64,000 bases of DNA from JAKVBK01 sp022447275 (GCA_047125605.1 CP138932.1:2480001-2544000), one strand, 5' to 3'. Shown: positions 36,600-45,805, numbered from the stretch's first letter. Made by a program: numbers and translations. Notes: generated by a model not told the origin, from the sequence alone.

Positions 36600-36887
36600 A
36601 TGTCTAAACCGATGACCAAAACCCAACTGGTGGCAGCCCTTGCCGAAAAGATGGAAGCGGACAAGAAATCTGCAGCAGCCGCGCTGGATGCGATCACGAC
36701 CATCATTTCTGATGAAGTCGCTGGGGGCGGCGCCGTGACTCTGCCAGGCATTGGCAAAATCTATTGCCGCGAGCGCCCCGAGCGCATGGTACGCAACCCC
36801 GCCACCGGCGAGCAAATCAAAAAAGAAGCTGACAAGGTGGTTAAGATGACCATCGCAAAGGCCCTGAAGGACAGCGTCAACGGCTAA
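36600..36887 (+). CDS. HU-family DNA-binding protein
   Basis: A 95-residue nucleoid protein starting at ATG 36600 with GAGGAG eight bases upstream; the longer frame from 36579 has no such site. MTKTQLVAALAEKMEADKKSAAAALDAITTIISDEVAGGG is the helical dimerisation part, VTLPGIGKIYCRERPERMVRNPATGEQIKKEADKVVKM the beta-arm with the conserved RNPATG (RNPxTG) intercalating motif. It bends DNA non-specifically and helps compact the chromosome. It is monocistronic, with its own terminator just downstream. Confidence 0.95.
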   Translation: MSKPMTKTQLVAALAEKMEADKKSAAAALDAITTIISDEVAGGGAVTLPGIGKIYCRERPERMVRNPATGEQIKKEADKVVKMTIAKALKDSVNG

Positions 36888-36911
36888 AGCCAGTTGTTCT
36901 TTTGAATTTAT

Positions 36912-36936
36912 GGCCGCCCCATGTGGGCGGCCTTTT
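36912..36936 (+). terminator. Rho-independent terminator after HU gene
   Basis: GGCCGCCC (36912-36919) pairs with GGGCGGCC (36925-36932) around a five-base loop and is followed directly by TTTT. It lies 25 bases after the HU stop codon. Confidence 0.9.
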
Positions 36937-37040
36937 CATTTGTGGCAAGGCACGCTACCGACAAAGGTGAAGCAACCACAAGGCTCTGTAGCCGTGATCA
37001 CTACGGCGTCGTTTAAAACAACCGGACCCGAGGCGAAACT

Positions 37041-37913
37041 ATGGATGCGCGCGCTATTCTCATGGGCATTGCCTTTGCATTCATGTGGTCTTCTGCATTT
37101 ACGTCGGCCCGCATCATTGTGGCCTCAGCCCCGCCCATCACTACACTTGCACTGCGCTTCCTGATCTCTGGCCTTTTCGCGGTCTTGATAGCACGTGCGC
37201 TAGGCCAAACCTGGCGCCTCACACCCAGTCAAACACGTGCAACCATTGTATTCGGCATTTGCCAGAATGCGCTCTACCTAGGTCTAAATTTCGTTGCGAT
37301 GCAAACGGTGGAGGCCTCACTCGCTGCCATCATCGCCTCAACCTTACCCTTGCTTGTAGCCTTGGCAGGCTGGCTGTTTAGGCGTGAAAAATTGGGGACA
37401 TTGCCCACGGCCGGGCTGATGATGGGCTTCGCAGGAGTTGTGATCATCATGTGGGGTCGCACAGGGAGTGGCACAACCGACATACTTGGAGTCGTATATT
37501 GCATCGCAGGCGTCATGGCGTTGACCATTGCGACCCTGTCTGTACGCAACGCCACCGCGGGCGGAAACATGCTAATGGTCGTTGGCCTTCAAATGCTCGT
37601 TGGAGCAAGTGCTTTAGCACTGATTGGGGGTGCAACCGAAACGTGGGAAGTGGTTATGTCGTGGCAACTCGTTGCAGCATTTCTTTACACCACTTTGGTA
37701 CCCGGCCTCGCTGCCACATTAGTATGGTTCATGCTTGTGAACCGGATTGGGCCTGTCAAAAGTGCGGCATTTCACTTTTTGAACCCGATATTTGGGGTTA
37801 CAATTGCGGCTATTATTTTAGGTGAGAATTTAAGCCCTACTGATTTGTCCGGAGTGGTCGTGATAACTATCGGGATTCTATGCGTACAGCTCAAGCGAAC
37901 GACAAACGCCTAA
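37041..37913 (+). CDS. EamA/DMT-family transporter
   Basis: A 290-residue inner-membrane protein with about ten membrane segments in two EamA repeats: the first begins ILMGIAFAFMWSSAFTSARIIVASAPPITTLALRFLISGLFAVL, the second around GVVYCIAGVMALTIATLSVRN. The end VKSAAFHFLNPIFGVTIAAIILGENLSPTDLSGVVVITIGILCVQL is highly typical of DMT-type exporters. Members export amino acids, nucleosides or other metabolites; the substrate cannot be told. It starts at ATG 37041 and is probably monocistronic, ending before the convergent signalling genes. Confidence 0.92.
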   Translation: MDARAILMGIAFAFMWSSAFTSARIIVASAPPITTLALRFLISGLFAVLIARALGQTWRLTPSQTRATIVFGICQNALYLGLNFVAMQTVEASLAAIIASTLPLLVALAGWLFRREKLGTLPTAGLMMGFAGVVIIMWGRTGSGTTDILGVVYCIAGVMALTIATLSVRNATAGGNMLMVVGLQMLVGASALALIGGATETWEVVMSWQLVAAFLYTTLVPGLAATLVWFMLVNRIGPVKSAAFHFLNPIFGVTIAAIILGENLSPTDLSGVVVITIGILCVQLKRTTNA

Positions 37914-37948
37914 GTAATTAAGCAGTAATTCGGTAATCTTGTTAAATA

Positions 37949-39615
37949 TTATCCAGAAGTAACATGCAAAAGAGGCGTCGCGACCAAACTCTGTAAGTCT
38001 TCTGGCTCATGGATGAAAAATCCTTGAAAAAAATCAACATTCGACTCGACTAGTAAATCATGCACTTCCTTGCAGTGGACATGTTCAGCAACCGTTTTAA
38101 GCGCAAAGTCCGAAGCCATGCTCGAAATCAGTCTAACCATATTAAAGGAAATATCATCATAGTGCATCTCCTGAATAAATTGCCCATCTATTTTTACATA
38201 ACTTATTGGAAGATGTTTTAGATAAAGCAGTGACGAAAATCCGGTTCCAAAATCATCGAGAGCAAATTCGAAGCCCCACTCTTTAAGTACAAGCATATGT
38301 TCGCGAGCAAGGCTTAGTTCGGTGATTGTGCTGGTCTCTGTTATCTCAAAGACAACACTCCCAGCCTCTATTCCGTGACGTTTTGCCTCTCTCAAAATGT
38401 GATCGCAGACTTTTTCGTCACACAAAGAACTACCCGAAATATTAATAAAAAATTGAACCCGTCTTTTAGAAGGCCGAATGCCCGGGATACCACCCAGCGA
38501 TCGATATCCAGCATCATGTTAGAACGCTCAGCTATCGGGATAAAAAGGTCGGGGGGTATAAAATCACCATGCTCATCCGTTAAGCGCAAAAGGACTTCTA
38601 AAGTAACATAGCCCTCATCGAACCCACCATGTATCTTTTGTCCAAACAATGACAGACGATCTTTTTCGAATGCAGTAGTCAAAAGATTTATAACGCTTGA
38701 GTCTCTTATCACAGCGCGATTTACAAAATCTTTTCCATTTAATACGCTGATGCTTTTAGTGCTGCTACCCTTACTCAACCCGCACGCTAGGATCGCTGTC
38801 GCCAAGACTTTGTCCGTGTCTTCCAAGAACTCTGTACTTACTTCCGTTAGACCGCATGAGAAATCGATCCTCATTGTTCTTTTAGCATGCACGACCTCAA
38901 TTTCATTTACTTTTTTCAAGATGCTATTTAATATAGATTTCACGTCGTCAATTGTCTTATTCTTGAAAAGAACTGCGAACTCGTCGCCACCAATTCGCGC
39001 AGCGCAGTCATCATGATCAGCATACGCGAGAATTGTATCAGCAACCTTTTTGAGAACCTGATCGCCACTCATATACCCTGCTAAATCATTAATCACCTTA
39101 AACCCATTAAGATCAATAAAGGCGACGACGTCATTAATATTAGCGTCTTTTGAACGATTTAGAGAATGCTCTAGCTGTGCTTCAAAATATCTACGGTTGT
39201 ATAGCTGGGTGAGATAATCATGGGTTGCAGCGTGGATAAGCCCATTGGCTGAAGTAACATCGTTTAATAAAAATAGAGTCCAATTCAGCTTCCTTTCCAC
39301 AGTAACTTTTACGTATTTATCTGGCGGTATGTGCAAATGCTCCAAAAAATTTTTATGCTTATTATTTGTAATTAATTGCTTATATTTGTCAGCCACACTC
39401 TTAAGATGTTCTGAAAATTCAGAGATATCTACATCAATGAAATTTTCAGCATCGTCATCGTCTATATCAAGTATAGAGAGGGCCGATCTATTAATTAAAT
39501 CTATACAATCATTTTTCCCCACGACCACAATACCACTTTCCAAAGAACCGATAATCTCTGGGAAAATATGCCGAATATCGTCGAAAACCAACTCATCAGA
39601 TCCATGGCGTTCCAT
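37949..39615 (-). pseudogene. GGDEF-EAL c-di-GMP protein gene with a frameshift
   Basis: Two open frames that together make one protein of about 556 residues. The N-terminal 125 residues are PAS-like (LESGIVVVGKNDCIDLINRSALSILDIDD). The GGDEF domain has an intact ARIGGDEFAVLF motif, with no RxxD inhibitory site visible. The EAL domain keeps TLEVLLRL (EVL in place of EAL), NISGSSL, FEITET, DDFGTGFSS, VKIDGQF and KTVAEHV. Around 38463-38466 a run of four A (minus strand) appears to lack one base: five would join LLKRRVQFFINISGSSL in frame. As it stands the first frame ends 27 codons later. It follows the RsbT-like gene by about 105 bases. It is either a recent pseudogene or a sequencing error in a homopolymer. 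Confidence 0.85.
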
Positions 39616-39720
39616 TTATTCCCCTGGCAACCTTTCAGCCAACGAAGCGATAGCGTTCATGCTTTTGTTTTTTTATTTATGCATACTTCAAAAGCTTGCT
39701 TCTAAAGCTTGAAGTTTCTC

Positions 39721-40161
39721 TTACTTAGAACCTATATGTTTTTTTGCGATTTTTACAATTTCAACATTTAGCCCTCCGGCAGCCCCGTTCGATATAGATA
39801 TATCGTCAACACTTCTTTTGGCAGCACCAAGCCCCAGGCCAAGACTGGGTCCTAAGAATGTTGTATAACCATCAAGCAGAGCTAAATCAATAAATCTGAT
39901 TCCGGGCCCTGAATCACGGAATACAATCTTTACATAGCGTTCAATTGAATTACCTTGAATTTGAGCTTCTCCGCGCTCTGCGTATTTCAGGATATTAGTA
40001 GAAATCTCTGAGGCAGCCAACTTTATATTAGCTATTTCAAAAGATGAGAAATTTAAACCTTTGCAGATATTCTCAATTTTTCGAAGAAAGCTTGGTATGT
40101 CAGAAAACTGTTCCAAGCGCTCTACTTCTGAGAAAGTCTCAACGCCACTACTTCTTTGCAA
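39721..40161 (-). CDS. RsbT-like serine/threonine kinase (anti-sigma-type HATPase)
   Basis: A 146-residue GHKL-type ATPase. The N-box is KLAASEISTNILKYAERG (about residues 47-64), the G1 box is RDSGPGI (about 92-98), and GLGLGAAKRSVDDISISN is the RsbT-type G2 box and switch helix. RsbT phosphorylates the STAS proteins of the stressosome and, once released, activates a downstream partner. The gene overlaps the STAS-protein gene by 14 bases, so the two are translationally coupled as in rsbS-rsbT. No sigma factor or RsbU-type phosphatase is adjacent; the next gene is a GGDEF-EAL protein, which is the likely output. Confidence 0.85.
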   Translation of the reverse strand: MQRSSGVETFSEVERLEQFSDIPSFLRKIENICKGLNFSSFEIANIKLAASEISTNILKYAERGEAQIQGNSIERYVKIVFRDSGPGIRFIDLALLDGYTTFLGPSLGLGLGAAKRSVDDISISNGAAGGLNVEIVKIAKKHIGSK

Positions 40162-40570
40162 TTTCCATTCCCTGTCGCTCTAGAACCAGTAGAATTGCCG
40201 TCTTCAAGTTTTTGCAAACAGTGAGGTTGCCAAACGTTACTTTAGTTTGTGCAAGCACTCGCGCTAACTCACCTCGAACTCCACACACAACCGAGGAAAC
40301 ACCCATTAGCTGAAGAGAGTTAGCTAGAGTGACAATGTTTTGAGACACAGCCGAATCTATTGCGTCGACATTTGCCATATCTATAATTATGATCTGTGTA
40401 TCCGTCGTTTCGCATTTCTGTATAATAGTTTCCGTTGCCTCGGCCATACGCATAGAGTCAATCGAGCCAAATAGTCCAGTGAATAGGCAGTGATCCAAAA
40501 TTTCCGCTACTACGAGCGGGGCTTCAATATCGATCGTCTTGCGCGATATGGCAACATTCTTGGGAGACAT
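40148..40570 (-). CDS. STAS-domain protein, RsbS-like antagonist
   Basis: A 140-residue cytoplasmic STAS protein. The core is the alternation TQIIIIDMANVDAIDSAVSQNIVTLANSLQLMGVSSVVCGVRGELARVLAQ, in which the IDS Ser (about residue 73) matches the phosphorylation site of RsbS (IVDS) in the DxSxxxxxDS context. The N-terminal 30 residues are an extension relative to RsbS of Bacillus. In the canonical module it sequesters the RsbT kinase until phosphorylated. It is the first gene of the three-gene minus-strand module at 40570-37949, starting 9 bases after a weak AGGAAAA site. Confidence 0.82.
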   Translation of the reverse strand: MSPKNVAISRKTIDIEAPLVVAEILDHCLFTGLFGSIDSMRMAEATETIIQKCETTDTQIIIIDMANVDAIDSAVSQNIVTLANSLQLMGVSSVVCGVRGELARVLAQTKVTFGNLTVCKNLKTAILLVLERQGMEIAKK

Positions 40571-41608
40571 TCATTTTCCTTTGCGAGCGTATTATTCTTA
40601 CTGGCTCTTTCTACTTAAGCGTGCAAAGATATAAACGAACTTGAGCACTTTGTGAACAGCCGTTTCTCCACTTTTGCGGCAGTATTGTTGTTGTGTAGCC
40701 TTACAAATCTTGCGGAGATGGTCTTGGATTTGCTTGGAGCACAGCGTTATGTTGTTATTGGCTTGATATTCAAGAGTTATATTAAATTTCCTGCCTCATC
40801 AGCCGGAGGCCATCTTGGGCTTGACCGCTCCCTGAACAAGTTAGTCGAATACCGTCCTTGGAAATTCTACTGACCATCTTCACGGCGCAACAGCTCGACT
40901 GAAGCAGCCGTGTAGATAGCTCTACAGGCGCGGGTTCTTGAAGTGATTTTCGTCTTGGTTGGGCGCCCGCTGAGAATTCTGTTCGCTCTTCAAGAAGAAG
41001 CACACTTTTATCTCGTTAAGCCTTAGGGATGCCGTTCTGTACTGGAAATTAGCACGGCAGCCACAATTTAGCTGGGCCCGTGCGGCCTTATTGGCGACGT
41101 ATGTTACCCTGCTTGCTTGACGTACGTTTTCTACTGGTTTTTTCCAACCTAATTGACATTTTTGCCTCCGGTAGATCATCAGGAGCAGCAGGTAAATTTC
41201 TCCAACGCTACAGATGACGGGATTGTCAGAATTTGAAAAGGAGTGGTCTGCTTCGCGCGCCTTATGTTTTTCTTTGCGATAGATGAACGGTTCAAGACCA
41301 TTAATCTCGTAGGTTTCGTTGAGCGACGCGACAGCCAGTCAAGCGTCGCAGGCTGTCAGAGTTGCGATTTTTCCTATTGTCAAATTTCAGTAAGTCCGTT
41401 CCAAACTGCCTCAATCGCAGCAGCCCAGAGCTAATGAAACAACTAGGCAAAAAGCGCTCAGCCGGTTTAAATCAAAACCAATTAGCCAACTTTGACGTGA
41501 ATTAGAATTCAACAATACCTAGCTCAAAGAAATGGCCATTTTCGCTGTTTAAGATTACCCGCACAGCGCTAGTTCTTGCGCATCTACCAAAAGGAAAGGG
41601 GCCTTAAA
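40571..41608. other. AT-rich intergenic region, nothing recognised
   Basis: About 1 kb between divergent genes. It contains several short open frames without coding character, among them an 85-codon frame on the minus strand (40922-41179). The region just above 40570 presumably carries the promoter of the RsbS-RsbT module. From about 41590 an AAAGGAAAGGGG purine run precedes the next start. Confidence 0.35.
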
Positions 41609-42106
41609 ATGAAGATAATCCTGACCGCGCTGTGCGCACTGATGCTAGGAGGTCCCGCTGACGCCAATCTTTCGATTGCTTTCAAGGAAGGCGCTCCGAA
41701 AGACCGTATTGTGCTCAGTCATATGGGCGGGTGCCCGCTGAACGATGCGACCGTCGTGATCGATCTGGCCGACAGCGCAGGCCAACTCATCTTTGACACC
41801 GAGGGCACTGGCGCCGGCGTCGAAGTGTTCCAACCCCTCGTGGTAGAGCAAGGCGCGACGCTTCTTGCCGTCTCCCCGACTATCGAGGATGGCGCCACAC
41901 TGTTGACGCTGGACGTGACCCGCATGGCACCGGGCGAGGTGATCACCCTGTCCACCGACCTCGATGATACGCTGGGTGCGCGCGAAATCACCGTCAGTGG
42001 CGCGGAATTCTCGGGCGTTGCCGTCTCGCTGCTGCATGCCGGTCAAACCACGCGCAGCGTGTTCTCTCAAACCCCTGTGGCGACAACTGAAATCACGGGC
42101 TGCTAA
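41609..42106 (+). CDS. Exported protein, aggregation-factor-core-like
   Basis: A 165-residue protein from ATG 41609; a longer frame from 41576 is unlikely because a signal peptide (MKIILTALCALMLGGPADA) begins here. The mature domain is beta-rich: FKEGAPKDRIVLSHMGGCPLNDATVVIDLADSAGQLIFDTEGTGAGVEVFQPL... VTRMAPGEVITLSTDLDDTLG. It resembles small aggregation factor core proteins found in Rhodobacterales. It has two Cys residues, one near the N-terminus (GGCP) and the C-terminal last residue (TGC), which could form a disulfide. GC content is clearly higher than in the preceding kilobase. Role in cell adhesion or surface assembly is a guess from the name. Confidence 0.65.
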   Translation: MKIILTALCALMLGGPADANLSIAFKEGAPKDRIVLSHMGGCPLNDATVVIDLADSAGQLIFDTEGTGAGVEVFQPLVVEQGATLLAVSPTIEDGATLLTLDVTRMAPGEVITLSTDLDDTLGAREITVSGAEFSGVAVSLLHAGQTTRSVFSQTPVATTEITGC

Positions 42107-42159
42107 CGTCTCAGAAGGTCAGATGCGACTTGAGTTCGCAGAACCTTGCAGCCTTATAA

Positions 42160-42208
42160 CAGGCCTGATACGATCAAATTATCGATTTTTTTGACCGTAT
42201 CAGGCCTG
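42160..42208. promoter_or_regulatory. Long near-perfect palindrome before GntR regulator
   Basis: CAGGCCTGATACGATCAAA (42160-42178) and TTTGACCGTATCAGGCCTG (42190-42208) form a 19-bp inverted repeat with one mismatch around an 11-base AT-rich centre. It lies 53 bases after one gene and 130 bases before the GntR start. There is no T-run after it, so it may be an operator for the adjacent regulator, or a transcription terminator of the upstream gene. Confidence 0.6.
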
Positions 42209-42337
42209 CTTTCAAGAAGGGTGTGTGGCGCGTAGCTGCATCGCATCTCCAGTAAAACTCCGGGCTGAATCCTGCCCAAAACGTCAACAAGTTCAAACCT
42301 GTACGCGCACGATCCGAGCCGGTGAAAGGACGCACAC

Positions 42338-43018
42338 ATGCTGATGGCAAATGATCTTCCCGACGCCCGGGATGGCTCAGCCACACAACGCGCCTACCGG
42401 GTGCTGCGCAAAATGATCGTCACCGGAGAATTAAAACCCGGCGAGAAGCTAAAGATCGATGGTCTGCGCGGGCGGCTCGACACGGGGGCCTCTCCGATCC
42501 GGGAAGCCCTCAGCCTGCTCACCTCGGATAATCTGGTTGAGCGGATTGATCAGCGCGGATTTCGCACCGCCGAGATCAGCGCCCAGAATTTTAACGAAAT
42601 CCTAAAGCTGCGCTGCACGCTCGAAGATCTGGCGTTGCGCGAAAGCATCGCAAAAGCCGATGACGCATGGGAGGAGCAACTGGTGCTTGCCCATCACCGC
42701 ATGACGCGCGCAAAGGACGGGAACGAGGCCACATTCGAGGATTTGCACAAACTGTTTCACATGGCTCTGCTGGCCAATGCCAGTTCCCCGATCCTGCTGA
42801 AATTCTGCTCGCAACTCTATGATCTGAACATCCGCTACCGCTTCCTTGCGGGACGGGCTCTGAACTATCAGCGCCGTGATGTCAGCGACGAGCATGGTGG
42901 GATCTTGGCTGCCGCCGTTGCCCGCGATGCCGACGCCGCCTGCAGCCGTCTGCTGGCTCATTACAAAATGACAGGCGCCTTCCTCGCGAGCCTTCTTGAG
43001 CGCAACGAGCTGAGCTGA
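42338..43018 (+). CDS. GntR-family regulator, FCD type
   Basis: A 226-residue transcription factor. The winged helix is TQRAYRVLRKMIVTGELKPGEKLKIDGLRGRLDTGASPIREALSLLTSDNLVERIDQRGF (about residues 18-75). The C-terminal FCD effector domain contains the metal-binding pattern (NEILKLRCTLEDLALRES, LHKLFHMALLANASS, DEHGGILAAAVARDADAA), where D, H, H and H residues bind a metal and organic acids. It converges on the dioxygenase operon, whose last gene ends 80 bases downstream, and is the likely regulator of that aromatic-degradation operon. A long palindrome precedes it. Confidence 0.9.
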   Translation: MLMANDLPDARDGSATQRAYRVLRKMIVTGELKPGEKLKIDGLRGRLDTGASPIREALSLLTSDNLVERIDQRGFRTAEISAQNFNEILKLRCTLEDLALRESIAKADDAWEEQLVLAHHRMTRAKDGNEATFEDLHKLFHMALLANASSPILLKFCSQLYDLNIRYRFLAGRALNYQRRDVSDEHGGILAAAVARDADAACSRLLAHYKMTGAFLASLLERNELS

Positions 43019-43097
43019 CCGGACACAGCCCAGCGCACGCCCGCAAACGCGGCTATCCTTGGCAGACCGTTCGTTTAGATCGCCGTAGCGGCAGTGT

Positions 43098-43967
43098 TTA
43101 TTTCGGAACCAAAGTCAGGTCGAACGCCACCTTCAGATAGGCGTCCGGCACCTGCCCCGAGAGCGCATAGCCTGTTTGTGGAAAGCTGCCTGCGGGCATG
43201 TGCTCATAGCGCATGACGAGATCCTCGCGCACCCCAAACACGGTATCCTGATCCAGATAGGGATCATCTTCCGGGAACACCTCCGTAACCAGCGGGCGAA
43301 ACCCTTCAGCCTCTGCGATGAAATGCAGATGTGACGGGCGCCAGGGATGACGGCCACAGGCCCGCAAGATATCCCCGACAGGCCCGTCTGACGGCACCGT
43401 GTATTCCACTGGCTTTACAGTTGTGAAAGCGTAGCGGCCATCGGCGCCGACTGTCTGCAAACCATGGAAGGAATAGGTGTCCTGATCCGGATCCTGGCTG
43501 GAATACAGTCCGTTTGGTGCGGTTTGCCAGATATCCAGCGTTGCACCCGGGATCGGATTGCCATCGGGATCCTTTACCACCCCTTCCACAAGCAGCACCT
43601 GCGTGGTGAAATCCTGGCGCATATCCCCGCCCACTTCCAACGGCGGAGAACCGGTGATGTGGAAGGGCCCCAGCACGGAAGACGATGTGCCCTCAGGCCG
43701 GTTATGCAGCATATCAACCAAGGACGACAGGCCGAGCACATCTGACAGCAGTACAAACTCATGCCGTTCCGCATCCGAGATCTCACCGGCCTGTTCAAGA
43801 AAGGCGATGCCTTTGTTCCACTCTGCGTGAGTCAGATTCACCTCGCGGGCAAAATTGTGCAGATGCCTGACGAGACTGCCCATCACCTCTTTCAGGCGGG
43901 GGTCGGTGTTTTGCCCCATATAGCCCATGAAGACATCTGTGATGTTGTCTTTTGTCACGTCACGCAT
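43098..43967 (-). CDS. Intradiol ring-cleavage dioxygenase (hydroxyquinol 1,2-dioxygenase-like)
   Basis: A 289-residue enzyme with the N-terminal dimerisation domain of catechol/hydroxyquinol 1,2-dioxygenases (DPRLKEVMGSLVRHLHNFAREVNLTHAEWNKGIAFLEQAGE) and a catalytic domain binding non-heme Fe(III) through Tyr155 (GLYSSQ), Tyr189 (VEYTVP), His213 and His215 (RPSHLHFI). The N-terminal domain and the segment SDVLGLSSLVDMLHNRPEGTSSSVLGPFH are closer to hydroxyquinol than to catechol dioxygenases, so it probably opens a 1,2,4-trihydroxybenzene-type ring to maleylacetate. It is the last gene of an operon with a TRAP transporter, nitroreductase and FAH-family protein. No maleylacetate reductase is in the window. 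Confidence 0.88.
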   Translation of the reverse strand: MRDVTKDNITDVFMGYMGQNTDPRLKEVMGSLVRHLHNFAREVNLTHAEWNKGIAFLEQAGEISDAERHEFVLLSDVLGLSSLVDMLHNRPEGTSSSVLGPFHITGSPPLEVGGDMRQDFTTQVLLVEGVVKDPDGNPIPGATLDIWQTAPNGLYSSQDPDQDTYSFHGLQTVGADGRYAFTTVKPVEYTVPSDGPVGDILRACGRHPWRPSHLHFIAEAEGFRPLVTEVFPEDDPYLDQDTVFGVREDLVMRYEHMPAGSFPQTGYALSGQVPDAYLKVAFDLTLVPK

Positions 43968-43979
43968 GGGTGCGCTCCT

Positions 43980-45287
43980 CTAGTTGAGAATGGCAAGGCT
44001 GAGTGCAGGGAACCGGATCAGCAGGATCAGCACCAGCAACATTACGAAAGCAAAGGGCAAGGCCCCAAGAAACACATCCTTGAGCTTGATCCTGTCATCA
44101 TCGAGCGTGGCCTTGATGACAAAGCAGCTCAGCCCAAGAGGCGGCGTCAGCAAGCCGATCTCAGCCGCAACAACCGCTACGATGCCAAACCAAACAAGGC
44201 TGAGCCCCATGGACTCGATCAGCGGCAGGAACAGCGGCACCACGATCAGGATAATGGAGGCCGTGTCGAGGATTGTGCCCAGAAACAACATCAGCACAAC
44301 CAGCAGCACCATCACCCAGAAGAAGCTGAACGCATTGTCGGCGAGAAAAGCCTGCAACTCGTTGGGCAGCCCCGCCAGCCCCAGCATCCGGGCATACATC
44401 GAGGCCGTGGTGATCAGAAACAGGATCGCAGCGGTGATATGGCCCGTCTCGATGACGGTTTCCCAAAAGCTTTTCAGGGTGATCCGGCCACGCAGCGCAG
44501 CGATGACAATGCCCAGCAAAGACCCCGCCGCCCCCGCCTCAACCGGTGTTGTCCACCCGGTGTAGATACCCCCGAGCACCACAACAATCAGGGCGAGGAT
44601 CGGCAGCGTTTTCGCGGCAATTTCGCCCCACCCCATCATGTCTTCGTGCTCCAGCAAGCGTCCGCCCACAAAGCCTGGGGTGAACCGCCCCATAAACCAG
44701 ATTGCCGCCACATATGCCGCCGCCAGCAGCAAACCGGGCACCACACCGGCGAGGAACATCTCACCCACCGATTGCTCTGCCACGAAGGAATAGATGATGA
44801 GCATGGCAGAGGGCGGGATGATCATGCCCAGAACCGAGCTGCCCGCCACAACACCCACAGCAAAGCGCGGGTTATAGTCCTGGCGCACCATCTCGGGCAC
44901 GGACATCTTGGAGAACACGGAGGCAGAGGCAATCGAGGATCCCGTGACGGCCGCAAACACTGCGTTGGCGCCCACCGTGGCCATGCCGATCCCGCCGGTG
45001 ATGCGCCGGCAGCCCTGGTTCATGACGCTGTAGACATCCGCGCCAAGCCCCGCCTTTGAGACAATCAATCCCATGAAGGTAAACAAAGGGATGGTGGCAA
45101 AGGTGTATTCCATGGCGCTGTCGCCGATGGCGATCTTTAACAGCGCGAAAGACAGGTCGATGTTGTCGCGCATGATCCAGATCGCAATGAAGCTCACCAT
45201 GCCCAGCGCAATCGGGATATAAACCCCGAGATAGATTAGAAGAATGATTGCGACGATGGACACAAGGCCAATATCGATGGGCGTCAT
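43980..45287 (-). CDS. dctM: TRAP transporter large permease (DctM)
   Basis: A 435-residue inner-membrane protein with about 12 segments. Family landmarks are LVSIVAIILLIYLGVYIPIALGMVSF at the N-terminus, SGSSIASASVFSKMSVPEM-type sequence (TGSSIASASVFSKM), GSSVLGMIIPPSAMLIIYSFVAEQSVGEMFLAGVVPGLLLA and LTPPLGLSCFVIKA. It forms the Na+-driven channel for substrate delivered by the DctP protein. Its start overlaps the end of dctQ by four bases, as usual for TRAP operons. The companion dioxygenase suggests an aromatic acid as cargo. Confidence 0.95.
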   Translation of the reverse strand: MTPIDIGLVSIVAIILLIYLGVYIPIALGMVSFIAIWIMRDNIDLSFALLKIAIGDSAMEYTFATIPLFTFMGLIVSKAGLGADVYSVMNQGCRRITGGIGMATVGANAVFAAVTGSSIASASVFSKMSVPEMVRQDYNPRFAVGVVAGSSVLGMIIPPSAMLIIYSFVAEQSVGEMFLAGVVPGLLLAAAYVAAIWFMGRFTPGFVGGRLLEHEDMMGWGEIAAKTLPILALIVVVLGGIYTGWTTPVEAGAAGSLLGIVIAALRGRITLKSFWETVIETGHITAAILFLITTASMYARMLGLAGLPNELQAFLADNAFSFFWVMVLLVVLMLFLGTILDTASIILIVVPLFLPLIESMGLSLVWFGIVAVVAAEIGLLTPPLGLSCFVIKATLDDDRIKLKDVFLGALPFAFVMLLVLILLIRFPALSLAILN

Positions 45288-45805
45288 GATCCGTGTCCCG
45301 CATCATTTGTTTGCTCGCCGCCAGGCTGCAGAATGTGCAGGACGAAATGCACGGCGCAGAGGCAGGCGCTGAGAAAGATCACCAGCTTCACCGGCCACCA
45401 GGGGGCGGTGAACACGCCCGGCACGCCAAAGAAATCGCCCGTTTCCCACATCTCGGTAAATTCAGGCCAGATCGCGATCGCGACCAGCACCATGAAGGCC
45501 GCGCCGATCAGATCAATGGCCCGGCTGAGGGCGCGGCCCGCAGCCGGTGATCTGCGCCGCAACAGCCCGAGAAATCCATCAGAGCGGGTCAACCGGCCCA
45601 CTCGGATCACATCCGGCAATTGCAGGAACACGATCAGCACCATGGAGAACTGCACCACCTCCACCGCACCTAGAAACGGCTTGTTGAACAGGCCGCGGGC
45701 GATGATGTCGTAGTTGACCACAGCGATGAGGCCCAACACCACAAGGGTGCCGGCGGCATTCGCAGCCATAGCGATGCCGCCGGCGATCTTTGCAAACAGG
45801 CTCAC
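45284..45805 (-). CDS. dctQ: TRAP transporter small permease (DctQ)
   Basis: A 173-residue protein with four membrane segments: IAGGIAMAANAAGTLVVLGLIAVVNYDIIARGLFNKPFLGAVEVVQFSMVLIVFLQLPDVIRVG in the N-terminal half, with the conserved R-G-x-F-N-x-P-x-x-G-x-x-E pattern of DctQ. It couples to the large permease with which it overlaps by four bases, and begins 15 bases after the DctP gene ends, so the three make one operon segment. Confidence 0.93.
   Translation of the reverse strand: MSLFAKIAGGIAMAANAAGTLVVLGLIAVVNYDIIARGLFNKPFLGAVEVVQFSMVLIVFLQLPDVIRVGRLTRSDGFLGLLRRRSPAAGRALSRAIDLIGAAFMVLVAIAIWPEFTEMWETGDFFGVPGVFTAPWWPVKLVIFLSACLCAVHFVLHILQPGGEQTNDAGHGS

Noticed and set aside
38455..38470. 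Programmed -1 ribosomal frameshift in the GGDEF-EAL gene
   Set aside because: The sequence CTA AAA GAC lacks the X-XXY-YYZ slippery pattern and no stimulatory structure is evident; a one-base deletion or sequencing error is simpler.
43761..45059. 432-codon open frame on the plus strand
   Set aside because: It runs antisense to dctM and the end of the dioxygenase gene and its translation is His/Gln/Asp/Arg-rich without domains; the minus-strand frame is a clear TRAP permease.
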